Shown: positions 1 to 6,199 of the stretch, in pieces
How the letters are laid out: the number at the start of each line of letters is the position of its first letter
Position numbering within the stretch: the stretch's first letter is position 1
Source: an uncultured Selenomonadales bacterium
GTDB taxonomy: Bacteria; Bacillota; Negativicutes; Selenomonadales; Selenomonadaceae
NCBI GenBank assembly: GCA_937915725.1
Contig: CALGGV010000007.1
Span: 1-7,600, forward strand
Reading direction: 5' to 3'
DNA: 7,600 bases
The notes under the pieces: generated by a model
Told to the model about the DNA's origin: nothing
Seen by the model: only the letters and a program-made list of their open reading frames with translations
Databases searched by the model: none
Position numbers and translations under genes: made by a program

Positions 1-27
1 TACCAATTTTTTTAATTTTTCTTCCAA
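1..27 (-). CDS. Start of a GspE/PilB-type ATPase gene (partial, runs off the left edge)
   Basis: Only nine codons are in the window. They start with TTG at 27-25 and read L-E-E-K-L-K-K-L-V. AGGAAG (34-39 on the plus strand) lies six bases upstream of the TTG. The nine residues are identical to the start of the 49-codon frame at 82-231, whose continuation resembles the N-terminus of GspE/PilB secretion or pilus-assembly ATPases. This is therefore inferred to be the downstream, possibly full-length copy of that gene. Nothing in the visible part shows the function directly; the assignment rests entirely on the duplicate. Confidence 0.5.
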
Positions 28-86
28 TTTTATCTTCCTAACAATTTTTAAAAAATTTTATAATAAAAATTATGAATCAAATTAAT
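1..86. repeat. Direct repeat, left copy of a ~204 bp tandem duplication
   Basis: Positions 1-50 are identical to 205-254. The match then continues, with a 2-base A-run difference and a 3-base gap, to about 86 (compare 294). The repeat carries, on the minus strand, a promoter-like segment, an AGGAAG ribosome binding site and the first nine codons of an ATPase-like gene. It begins exactly at the window edge, so the true left end of the homology cannot be seen. Confidence 0.9.
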
Positions 87-231
87 AATTCAACGGTTCA
101 ATGTGTAAATCTGTTGCTCGCATTTGTACCGCAAATTTTAAAATTAAATCGACAATTTGTACAATCGCTTGAGAATTTCCGCCGAAATTATGTCCGGCTT
201 GATGTACCAATTTTTTTAATTTTTCTTCCAA
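82..231 (-). pseudogene. Truncated N-terminus of a GspE/PilB-type secretion/pilus ATPase (49 codons)
   Basis: The frame starts with TTG at 231-229, six bases after AGGAAG (238-243), and stops at TAA (84-82). The residues after the first 20 include V-Q-I-V-D-L-I-L-K-F-A-V-Q-M-R-A-T-D-L-H-I-E-P. This matches the conserved block that opens the catalytic part of type II secretion and type IV pilus ATPases (family pattern: V-x-x-[IL]-V-[ND]-x-I-L-x-x-A-[IV]-x-x-R-A-S-D-[IL]-H-I-E-P). In the family this block is followed by an arginine-rich stretch, Walker A and Walker B. Here the frame ends three residues after IEP, where the next repeat copy begins, so no nucleotide-binding site is present. The likely origin is a tandem duplication of the gene head. 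It still has a good promoter and ribosome binding site, so it may be expressed as a short peptide or leader. The family call is fairly firm; calling it dead rather than a small gene is inference. Confidence 0.6.
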
Positions 232-294
232 TTTTATCTTCCTAACAATTTTTAAAAAAAATTTTACAATAAAAATTATGCTGAATCAATTAAT
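205..294. repeat. Direct repeat, right copy of a ~204 bp tandem duplication
   Basis: This is the partner of 1-86, offset by 204 bases. It contains the TTG start, ribosome binding site and promoter region of the truncated ATPase fragment on the minus strand. Compared with the left copy it has two extra A/T bases near 255-260 and three extra bases (281-283) between the -35 and -10 elements. Homology fades at about 294, inside the spacer before cbiB. Confidence 0.9.
261..289 (-). promoter_or_regulatory. Predicted sigma70-type promoter for the ATPase fragment
   Basis: On the minus strand, TTGATT (289-284) and TAAAAT (266-261) are separated by exactly 17 bases, close to the consensus for the housekeeping sigma factor. 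Transcription would start near 254, about 15 bases before the AGGAAG site, and run leftwards. The same elements in the left repeat copy (80-75 and 60-55) are only 14 bases apart, which should weaken that copy. Confidence 0.55.
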
Positions 295-319
295 TGTAGA
301 AAATAATTTGGCGATAGTA

Positions 320-325
320 TATAAT
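320..325 (+). promoter_or_regulatory. Possible -10 element for cbiB
   Basis: A perfect TATAAT lies 28 bases upstream of the TTG start of cbiB, which would give a leader of about 20 bases containing the ribosome binding site. No convincing -35 is present: TTGTAG at 294-299 is 20 bases away. The region is AT-rich, so chance occurrence is possible. Confidence 0.35.
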
Positions 326-340
326 TTCAGAAAAAATTGC

Positions 341-345
341 GGAGG
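341..345 (+). promoter_or_regulatory. Ribosome binding site that fixes the cbiB start
   Basis: GGAGG is followed seven bases later by TTG (353-355). No comparable site precedes the upstream in-frame ATG at 278, which lies inside the duplicated promoter segment of the opposite-strand gene. The next in-frame ATG (362) is 16 bases from the site, too far to be the preferred start. Confidence 0.75.
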
Positions 346-352
346 AATTTTA

Positions 353-1294
353 TTGAGTTCAATGATAACTGCAGCCGCGGCGTTTTTAATTGACGCACTG
401 ATAGGCGACCCGCGCAGTAAATTTCATCCCGTAGTACTGATAGGAAATTTAATTTTGGTACTGGAATATTTTTTGCGCCGAGATTTTGATAATTCCACGA
501 AAAAAATTTTTAAGGGCGGCGTTTTAGTTTTAATCGTCGTTGCGGTAAGTTATGGAATTGGCGCGGTAATTTCGATTTTGGCGGGAATGACGGGCAGTTT
601 GACGGCAAAAATTTTTATTGAGGCAGTATTTTTAAGTTTTATGATAACGCCGCGTTCACTTGCCGAGGCAGGCAAAGAAATTTATTTTTTGTTGAGTATG
701 GAAAATTTGGAGCAAGCGCGTTACAAAGTTGGTTGGATTGTTGGACGTGACACTAAAAATTTAAATGAGGCAGAAATTACACGCGCAACGGTTGAAACAG
801 TTTCTGAAAATACGGTTGACGGGATAATTTCGCCGCTGTTTTACTTTGCTATTGGCGGCTTGCCTTTAGCCGTTGCTTATCGCGCAGTTAATACAATGGA
901 TTCAATGCTAGGTTACAAAAACGAAAGATATTTACATTTTGGAAAAATTGCGGCGCGGCTTGATGACGTTGCAAATTTTATTCCTGCGCGAATTACGGCA
1001 ATTTTATTTTTAATGTCTGCATTGATTTTAAATTTAGATTTTAAAAATGCTTACAAAATTTTGAAACGTGACGCGGCTAAGCACCCAAGCCCTAACGGCG
1101 GCTACGCAGAGGCAACGGTTGCAGGCGCGTTAAATATTCGACTCGGAGGGATTAATTCCTATTTTGGCGTGCCACATTTCCGCGCTTATATGGGCGATCC
1201 TAACGAAAGTTTGCAAGCGTCACATATTTTGGCGGCAATTCGTATGATGTACACTGCCACGATTATTTTTTTGTGTTTATCTATTGCAATTTAA
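353..1294 (+). CDS. cbiB: Adenosylcobinamide-phosphate synthase CbiB/CobD
   Basis: This is the integral membrane enzyme that joins adenosylcobyric acid to an aminopropanol (phosphate) side arm, giving adenosylcobinamide (phosphate) late in cobalamin synthesis. With the TTG start it has 313 residues, close to the usual ~310-320 of the family. Visible family blocks are G-D-P-R at 18-21 followed by H-P (25-26), W-I-V-G-R-D-T at 128-134, E-T-V-S-E-N-T-V-D-G at 148-157, R-A-V-N-T-M-D-S-M-L-G-Y from 177, and H-P-S-P-N-G-G-Y from 244. Hydrophobic segments lie near the N-terminus (about 3-16), at about 48-80, around 160-175, at about 210-230 and at the extreme C-terminus, as expected for a multi-span membrane protein. 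An alternative start at ATG 278 would add 25 residues without family resemblance. No other cobalamin gene is visible nearby, and no cobalamin riboswitch is evident in the 5' region. Identification is secure. Confidence 0.95.
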   Translation: MSSMITAAAAFLIDALIGDPRSKFHPVVLIGNLILVLEYFLRRDFDNSTKKIFKGGVLVLIVVAVSYGIGAVISILAGMTGSLTAKIFIEAVFLSFMITPRSLAEAGKEIYFLLSMENLEQARYKVGWIVGRDTKNLNEAEITRATVETVSENTVDGIISPLFYFAIGGLPLAVAYRAVNTMDSMLGYKNERYLHFGKIAARLDDVANFIPARITAILFLMSALILNLDFKNAYKILKRDAAKHPSPNGGYAEATVAGALNIRLGGINSYFGVPHFRAYMGDPNESLQASHILAAIRMMYTATIIFLCLSIAI

Positions 1295-1301
1295 ATAAAT
1301 A

Positions 1302-1329
1302 TCCCTAGTCCCTAACACCTAATCCCTAA
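1302..1329. repeat. Degenerate CCCTAA-like short tandem repeat
   Basis: The spacer between cbiB and mtgA contains four tandem units of 6-8 bases: CCCTAGT, CCCTAACA, CCTAAT and CCCTAA. The block begins eight bases after the cbiB stop and ends five bases before the mtgA ribosome binding site. It is C-rich on the plus strand in an otherwise AT-rich spacer. It has no coding role and no hairpin potential, since it contains almost no G. It may be a dispersed intergenic repeat of this genome; that cannot be tested from one window. Confidence 0.6.
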
Positions 1330-1334
1330 AATTT

Positions 1335-1339
1335 GGAGG
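1335..1339 (+). promoter_or_regulatory. Ribosome binding site that fixes the mtgA start
   Basis: GGAGG lies six bases before ATG 1346-1348. The in-frame TTG at 1340 directly abuts the site and is too close to be initiated from it, so ATG 1346 is the chosen start. Confidence 0.8.
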
Positions 1340-1345
1340 TTGAAA

Positions 1346-2206
1346 ATGGAGTCACAACAACAGCCGCGCAGGAAGGGCAAGCGTTCCTTCAAATATATCA
1401 TAAGATTTTTTCAAATTGTTTTTGCACTCACAGCAGTTTTTATAATTTCGTTTTTCGTAACGTTGGCGATTAGAGCCTCAAATAATAATGACACACCGCA
1501 ATTAGAAGAAAGATATTCTGTCGCAAGCAAAAAAAATCCCATCGCACAAATTAATTCTGACAGCGGATTTGGCGGAAAAATCGACAGACTTTTAAATATT
1601 GAAAGTGCGATTGAAGAAAAGCGTATGAAAATTCGCCGGTACGTTTTATTTAAGGATATTCCGCGCAATTTGAGACAAGCGATTATTGCCGTTGAGGATA
1701 AAAGATTTTACAACCACACCGGCTTTGATATTGAAAGTATAGCGCGTGCAACGGTTGTAAATGTTGAGGCGGGCGAAATTGAAGAAGGCGGCTCGACAAT
1801 TACTCAACAACTTGCAAAAAATCTTTTCCTTTCACAGGAAAGATCTTTCACGCGCAAATTTGAGGAATTACTTTTGGCGATTCAAATTGAAAGACACTTC
1901 GACAAAAATAAAATTTTGGAAATGTATTTGAATACTATTTATTTTGGTTCCAATTTTTATGGAATTTATGAGGCGGCGCAGGGATATTTCGGCAAAGAGC
2001 CAAAAGAATTGAACCTTGCCGAATGTGCGTTGCTTGCCGGTATTCCAAATGCTCCTTCGGTTTATTCGCCGTATGTTAATTTTAAACTTTCTAAGCAACG
2101 TCAACTTGTCGTGCTTGAGGCTATGGTCCACGCCCATTACATTGGAAAGTATGAGGCTGATAAAGCGCGCAATGAAGAAATTATCCTGCGCGAGGGTTTT
2201 TATTGA
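1346..2206 (+). CDS. mtgA: Monofunctional peptidoglycan glycosyltransferase (GT51)
   Basis: This is a membrane-anchored enzyme that polymerises lipid II into glycan strands on the outer face of the cytoplasmic membrane. It has 286 residues: a basic N-terminus (R/K-rich, 8-16), one membrane anchor at about 18-42, a linker, then the GT51 domain. Family motifs are E-D-K-R-F-Y-N-H-T-G at 117-126 with first catalytic Glu117, G-G-S-T-I-T-Q-Q at 148-155, R-K-F-E-E at 170-174 with second catalytic Glu174, and K-N-K-I-L-E-M-Y-L-N at 187-196. The 57-residue gap between the two glutamates equals that of E. coli PBP1b (E233/E290). The C-terminus matches the helical linker that follows GT51 in class A penicillin-binding proteins, but no transpeptidase domain follows. 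It could therefore descend from a bifunctional PBP; as it stands it is monofunctional. It lies 51 bases after cbiB, so co-transcription is possible. The symbol is used by family. Confidence 0.93.
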   Translation: MESQQQPRRKGKRSFKYIIRFFQIVFALTAVFIISFFVTLAIRASNNNDTPQLEERYSVASKKNPIAQINSDSGFGGKIDRLLNIESAIEEKRMKIRRYVLFKDIPRNLRQAIIAVEDKRFYNHTGFDIESIARATVVNVEAGEIEEGGSTITQQLAKNLFLSQERSFTRKFEELLLAIQIERHFDKNKILEMYLNTIYFGSNFYGIYEAAQGYFGKEPKELNLAECALLAGIPNAPSVYSPYVNFKLSKQRQLVVLEAMVHAHYIGKYEADKARNEEIILREGFY

Positions 2207-2230
2207 CTTATTATAAAAACTGTGTACAAT
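2203..2230 (+). promoter_or_regulatory. Predicted promoter of the large glycosyltransferase, overlapping the mtgA stop
   Basis: TTGACT (2203-2208) and TACAAT (2225-2230) are 16 bases apart. Each is one base from the consensus hexamer. The -35 contains the mtgA stop codon TGA (2204-2206). Transcription would start near 2237, giving an ~80-base AT-rich leader. A weak AAAGG site (2305-2309) lies eight bases before the ATG at 2318. This suggests the glycosyltransferase is transcribed independently of mtgA, although no terminator separates them. Confidence 0.6.
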
Positions 2231-2236
2231 TACACA
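2221..2236. promoter_or_regulatory. Palindrome over the -10: possible operator
   Basis: TGTGTA-CAAT-TACACA is a perfect inverted repeat, six bases per arm with a four-base centre. It spans the -10 hexamer and reaches the predicted transcription start. The position suits a repressor site. No known regulator can be assigned from the sequence, and a 6+6 match can arise by chance. Confidence 0.4.
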
Positions 2237-2317
2237 AGCTGTATCCCAAAATGGAAAAAATTTTTTATGGATTAACGAACAATTCATAAAAAAATAAATT
2301 TCAAAAAGGTTGATTAA

Positions 2318-5300
2318 ATGTTCAGTAAAAAAAATGGCGTTCCAAAAGTTAGTGTAATTCTTTTAAGTTATAATCATGCTGCTTATGTCTCTAAGGCGAT
2401 TGAAAGTGTTTTGAATCAAACTTTCGCGGATTTTGAATTTTTAATTGCAGACGATGGATCTCAAGATAACAGCCGTGAAATTATAAAAACTTTTACTGAT
2501 AGACGAATAAAATTTTTCCCGCATGAAATAAATCGAGGTCCCCTAACTGTTCTTTCAGAATGTTTTAAAGCTGCGCAAGGAAAATATATTGCTATTCACC
2601 ATTCGGACGATTTATGGGCTAAGGACAAGCTGGAAAAGCAGATAAATTTTCTTGAAACTCACAAAAAATACGCGGCTTGTTTCACGTGGGCAGAAATTAT
2701 AGATGAAGACGGTAACCCTTATGAATTATCTAAAGAAGATAATTATCATGCAGTTTTTGAGCAAGAAAATCGTACTCGTGAACAATGGTTGCATGATTTA
2801 TTTTTCTTTGGAAATTTTTTTTGTCATCCAAGCGTAATTTTAAGAAATAAAAAAAATCTTTATGAGGATTTATATGGGGTAAGCGGACTTTGGCAACTTA
2901 CGGATTATTCGGCGTGGATTCGTTTACTTCTGAAATCTGATTTATACGTTTTAACAGAACGTTTGACATTTTTTAGACTGCGCCGCAAAAAACCTGAAAA
3001 TACCAGTGCAGAACGCCCTGATTCTATAATTCGCAGCGAAATGGAATTGTATCGAATTTTAAATGAATACAGAAAAATTTCCAGCCCTGATGAATTTCTA
3101 AAAATTTTCCCGGAGGCAAAAAAATATGTTGTCAATGGAAATTTTTTAACGCAATACGCCCTCGCAAAACTTTTGCAAAGTTCAAAAAGCGCAGCACGAA
3201 AACTTTTGGCGTTGGATATATTGTTTGAATTGATAAACGATAAAAAGACTGCAAATAATTTAAAAAAATGGTACGGCTATGATGAAAAAATTTTTATAAA
3301 GGAAAATGCCGAGTCTGGGATTATTTATCCTATAAAAAAAATTCAATTTATTCATTCTTCGTTGTACTATGATATAGGAAATGGATATTCTGAAAAAAAT
3401 TGCCTTTCTTCAATGATTTACGTAAAACAAGACGGAAATTTTTTTGCAGAATTTTTTCTGCATGAAGAAAATAAAATCTGCGCCCTTAGATTTGATCCTG
3501 TTGAGAATGAGCCAATATCCATGAAAATCACTTCAGTAAAAATAAATAACAAAAATTGCTCCTTTCAAGCCGTCGCTCCTTTTATTGAAAAAGATGGCTG
3601 TCAAATTTTTTTCACATACGATCCAAAATATATTTTAAATTACAGCGGCTCGGGGGAAATATCCTTACAAATTCAAGGCGTAATTTCAAAAGAATATGAC
3701 GCGCTAATTATGATTGATAATCTCAGAAAGAAAACCGAACTGGAAAATTATGATTTACAAGATAAGCTTAATGAAAATAATAACGTCATTCAAAATTTAC
3801 AAAATCAGCTTAAAGATAGTGGCAACGTTATTCAAAATTTGAAAAATCAGCTTAAAGATAGTGGCAACGTTATTCAAAATTTACAGAATCAATTAAACGC
3901 AATTTATTCTTCACGCGGCTACAAATTTTTGAAAAAATATTATTCAATACGAGATAAAATTTTACCAAAAGGTTCTATCCGAAGGCTGATTGTGAAAAAT
4001 ATTGCTTGGATTATAACTAATCCCCGTCGCGCAGGTACTTTGATAAATCGTGAAAATTTTTCAAAAGTACTGAATGCATTAAAAGTTGGGGGACTGCGTC
4101 AGGCTCTTGTTCGTTCAGATGAAAAAATTCATTCTGTGGCAGTTTCTGAAATTAAACAACAAAATTTGATTCAATACGGTAATGATTGGCTTAAGGAACG
4201 GGAAAATTATTTTCCGCCGGAAAATATCGTCATTGATATTTTAATTCCAATATACAATGCTTATGAATTTACAAAAAAATGTATAGAGAGCGTCTATGCA
4301 AATACCGATGTTCCATTTAATCTTTACCTAATCAATGATTGCAGTACTGATGAAAAAATTGCAGATTTACTTAAGGAAATTAAGGAACTGAAAAAAAATC
4401 CACTTATGAAAAGTCTACAAATTTTGCAGAATGAAGAAAATTTGGGCTTTATTGGCAGTGTCAATCGCGGATTCAAAATCAGCCGAAATAATGTTGTTTT
4501 GTTGAATACTGATACTGAAGTTCCGCCTAAGTGGCTTTCTCGTCTTATAAAACCCATGCTTGAAGATGAGAAAGTAGCCTCCGTCACACCATTTTCAAAT
4601 AGTGCGGAAATTTGTTCTTTCCCTAATTTTTGTGAAAATAACGATTTGCCGGAAGAATTGACTGTTGCTGAACTTGATAAGATTTTTTCAAGATATGGCG
4701 ATATAAATCCCTGCGTCATTCCTACAGGCGTGGGATTTTGTATGCTGATGCGCAGAAAATGCATTGAGGAATTAGGATTATTTGATACGATTTACGGCAA
4801 AGGTTACGGTGAAGAAAATGACTGGTGTAGACGAACGGCTGCAGAAGGTTATAAACATATTCACGTTAGAAATTTGTTCGTGTGGCACAAACACGGCGCA
4901 AGCTTTTCAAAACTCCATGATAAATCCAAACGACAACGTATAAACGAAAATCTTGCAATTCTTTTGGAACGTTATCCTGATTATAATCGAATTGTTCAAG
5001 AATATATCCAGCAAGACCCTGCAAAATCTAATAGAATATTTCTTAATCATTGCGCAAAAGCCGCCGCCTCAAAAAATATTCAAGGCGTAATGTTTCTAAA
5101 TCACTCTTTAGGCGGAGGGGCAAAAGTTTATCAAGACAACTTGATTACAAAACTGAAAAATACGTGGCGAGTATACGAAATGTTTCCGCTTGCTGACGGG
5201 TATACTTTGTCCGTACTAAATCGCTCTGAAGAAAATCCTGAACATATTGCAGATTTTGACTTAAGAAATATTGATTCTGATATTTTTCGCTCTTTGCTTG

Positions 5301-6190
5301 AGGCTCTAAAAATAAGTTGGATATTTATAAATCAGCTGTTGACTTATCCTTTGCCCGAAATTTTAAATTGGATTATGAATTCTAATATTTCATATACATT
5401 TTTTGGACATGATTTTTTTGCAGTTTGTCCACGCTGTCATTTTTTAAATTCCAATGCTGAATATTGCGGTGCTGAAACAAATTTGGAAAAGTGCAGAGAA
5501 TGTTTGAATAGCGGAATACTTAATTTTAAACCCAAAATTGATATTTCGGAATGGCGGGAAAATTTTCAAACATTTTTAAAAGGTGCAAAAGAAATTATTG
5601 TACCCAGTAGCAATACGAAAGAAATTTTTAACAAATATTATTCAGTGCCAATAACTGTACATGAACATGAAATTGGAAAATACCTTAATTATACTTTTCA
5701 AGCTGATTTTGCCAGAAACGATACTTTGACTATTGCCGTTGTCGGCGCAATAGGCGATGAAAAGGGGTCTAAGATTGTTTATAAACTTGCCAATGAATTT
5801 GAAAAAACTTCTTTAAAAATAAAACTGCTTGTCATAGGAATTACCAATCTTCATAATGATGCTTATCGAAGTCCAAAAGGAAAATTTGAAGTTACCGGTA
5901 GATATTCAAACAAAGATATTTCAAATCTTCTTGCTCGTTATAAAGTAAGTTTGGTTTTTATTTCCTCAATTTGTCCAGAAACTTATTCTTATACAACAAC
6001 GGAGGCAATGTGCTCCGGTTATCCGATTATGGTTTTTCCAATAGGGGCTCCTGCTGATAGAGTTCGCAGAACGGGCGGCGGTTGGATTTTAAATGATATT
6101 AGCGAAAAATCAGCGCGGGAAAAAATTATTGAGCTATTCAACAATCGAGAAGAAATTGTAAAACGGGCAAAAAATTTACTTGCAAATTAG
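2318..6190 (+). CDS. Three-domain glycosyltransferase (GT2 - coiled coil - GT2 - GT4)
   Basis: This is a 1290-residue cytoplasmic protein with no signal peptide or clear membrane segment, probably building a surface polysaccharide or glycan. Domain 1 (about 9-225) is GT2: nucleotide-binding D45-D46-G-S and metal-binding S96-D97-D98. Residues ~342-465 form a beta-rich module (L-Y-Y-D-I-G-N-G-Y-S-E; L-R-F-D-P) seen in large multi-glycosyltransferases. Residues ~466-530 are a coiled coil with 14-residue repeats, followed by a basic S-R-G-Y-K-F-L-K-K segment. Domain 2 (about 639-890) is a second GT2 with N-T-D-T-E (730-734) and G-Y-G-E-E-N-D-W-C-R-R (829-839; probable base Asp835). Domain 3 (about 924-1290) is GT4-like, with G-G-G at 932-934, cysteines 1037, 1040, 1050, 1059 and 1062, and the E-x7-E pair Glu1221/Glu1229. 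All three catalytic signatures are intact. Sugar donors and acceptor cannot be read from sequence. It has its own promoter and terminator, and no other polysaccharide gene is in view. Domain calls are firm; the product glycan is unknown. Confidence 0.9.
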   Translation: MFSKKNGVPKVSVILLSYNHAAYVSKAIESVLNQTFADFEFLIADDGSQDNSREIIKTFTDRRIKFFPHEINRGPLTVLSECFKAAQGKYIAIHHSDDLWAKDKLEKQINFLETHKKYAACFTWAEIIDEDGNPYELSKEDNYHAVFEQENRTREQWLHDLFFFGNFFCHPSVILRNKKNLYEDLYGVSGLWQLTDYSAWIRLLLKSDLYVLTERLTFFRLRRKKPENTSAERPDSIIRSEMELYRILNEYRKISSPDEFLKIFPEAKKYVVNGNFLTQYALAKLLQSSKSAARKLLALDILFELINDKKTANNLKKWYGYDEKIFIKENAESGIIYPIKKIQFIHSSLYYDIGNGYSEKNCLSSMIYVKQDGNFFAEFFLHEENKICALRFDPVENEPISMKITSVKINNKNCSFQAVAPFIEKDGCQIFFTYDPKYILNYSGSGEISLQIQGVISKEYDALIMIDNLRKKTELENYDLQDKLNENNNVIQNLQNQLKDSGNVIQNLKNQLKDSGNVIQNLQNQLNAIYSSRGYKFLKKYYSIRDKILPKGSIRRLIVKNIAWIITNPRRAGTLINRENFSKVLNALKVGGLRQALVRSDEKIHSVAVSEIKQQNLIQYGNDWLKERENYFPPENIVIDILIPIYNAYEFTKKCIESVYANTDVPFNLYLINDCSTDEKIADLLKEIKELKKNPLMKSLQILQNEENLGFIGSVNRGFKISRNNVVLLNTDTEVPPKWLSRLIKPMLEDEKVASVTPFSNSAEICSFPNFCENNDLPEELTVAELDKIFSRYGDINPCVIPTGVGFCMLMRRKCIEELGLFDTIYGKGYGEENDWCRRTAAEGYKHIHVRNLFVWHKHGASFSKLHDKSKRQRINENLAILLERYPDYNRIVQEYIQQDPAKSNRIFLNHCAKAAASKNIQGVMFLNHSLGGGAKVYQDNLITKLKNTWRVYEMFPLADGYTLSVLNRSEENPEHIADFDLRNIDSDIFRSLLEALKISWIFINQLLTYPLPEILNWIMNSNISYTFFGHDFFAVCPRCHFLNSNAEYCGAETNLEKCRECLNSGILNFKPKIDISEWRENFQTFLKGAKEIIVPSSNTKEIFNKYYSVPITVHEHEIGKYLNYTFQADFARNDTLTIAVVGAIGDEKGSKIVYKLANEFEKTSLKIKLLVIGITNLHNDAYRSPKGKFEVTGRYSNKDISNLLARYKVSLVFISSICPETYSYTTTEAMCSGYPIMVFPIGAPADRVRRTGGGWILNDISEKSAREKIIELFNNREEIVKRAKNLLAN
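3782..3898 (+). repeat. In-frame 42 bp tandem repeat (2.8 copies) encoding the coiled-coil linker
   Basis: Units begin at 3782, 3824 and 3866, exactly 42 bases apart. The first two full units differ at only three positions; the third is partial and diverges after about 26 bases. Each encodes 14 residues, N-V-I-Q-N-L-Q-N-Q-L-K-D-S-G (residue 489 onward), which is two heptads with I/L at most a/d positions. Being in frame and heptad-sized, the array can change copy number without disrupting the protein. Confidence 0.92.
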
Positions 6191-6199
6191 AAATACAGG

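Noticed and set aside
1..294. Two-copy repeat as a CRISPR array or insertion-sequence ends
   Set aside because: There are only two direct copies 204 bases apart, with coding sequence between them. No regular spacers, inverted ends or transposase are present.
278..352. N-terminal extension of cbiB from ATG 278
   Set aside because: There is no ribosome binding site, it overlaps the opposite-strand promoter repeat, and the 25 added residues do not look like the CbiB N-terminus. GGAGG at 341-345 points to TTG 353.
1340..1345. TTG start two codons upstream of the mtgA ATG
   Set aside because: It directly abuts the GGAGG, leaving no spacing, while the ATG at 1346 has ideal spacing.
1868..2287. 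139-codon open frame antisense to mtgA
   Set aside because: It lies over a gene with clear GT51 motifs, its translation has no recognisable features, and no ribosome binding site was noted. It is a shadow of the coding strand.
4324..4764. 146-codon open frame antisense to the second GT2 domain
   Set aside because: It overlaps intact GT2 motifs on the plus strand and its low-complexity translation (runs of S and F) is typical of an antisense shadow.
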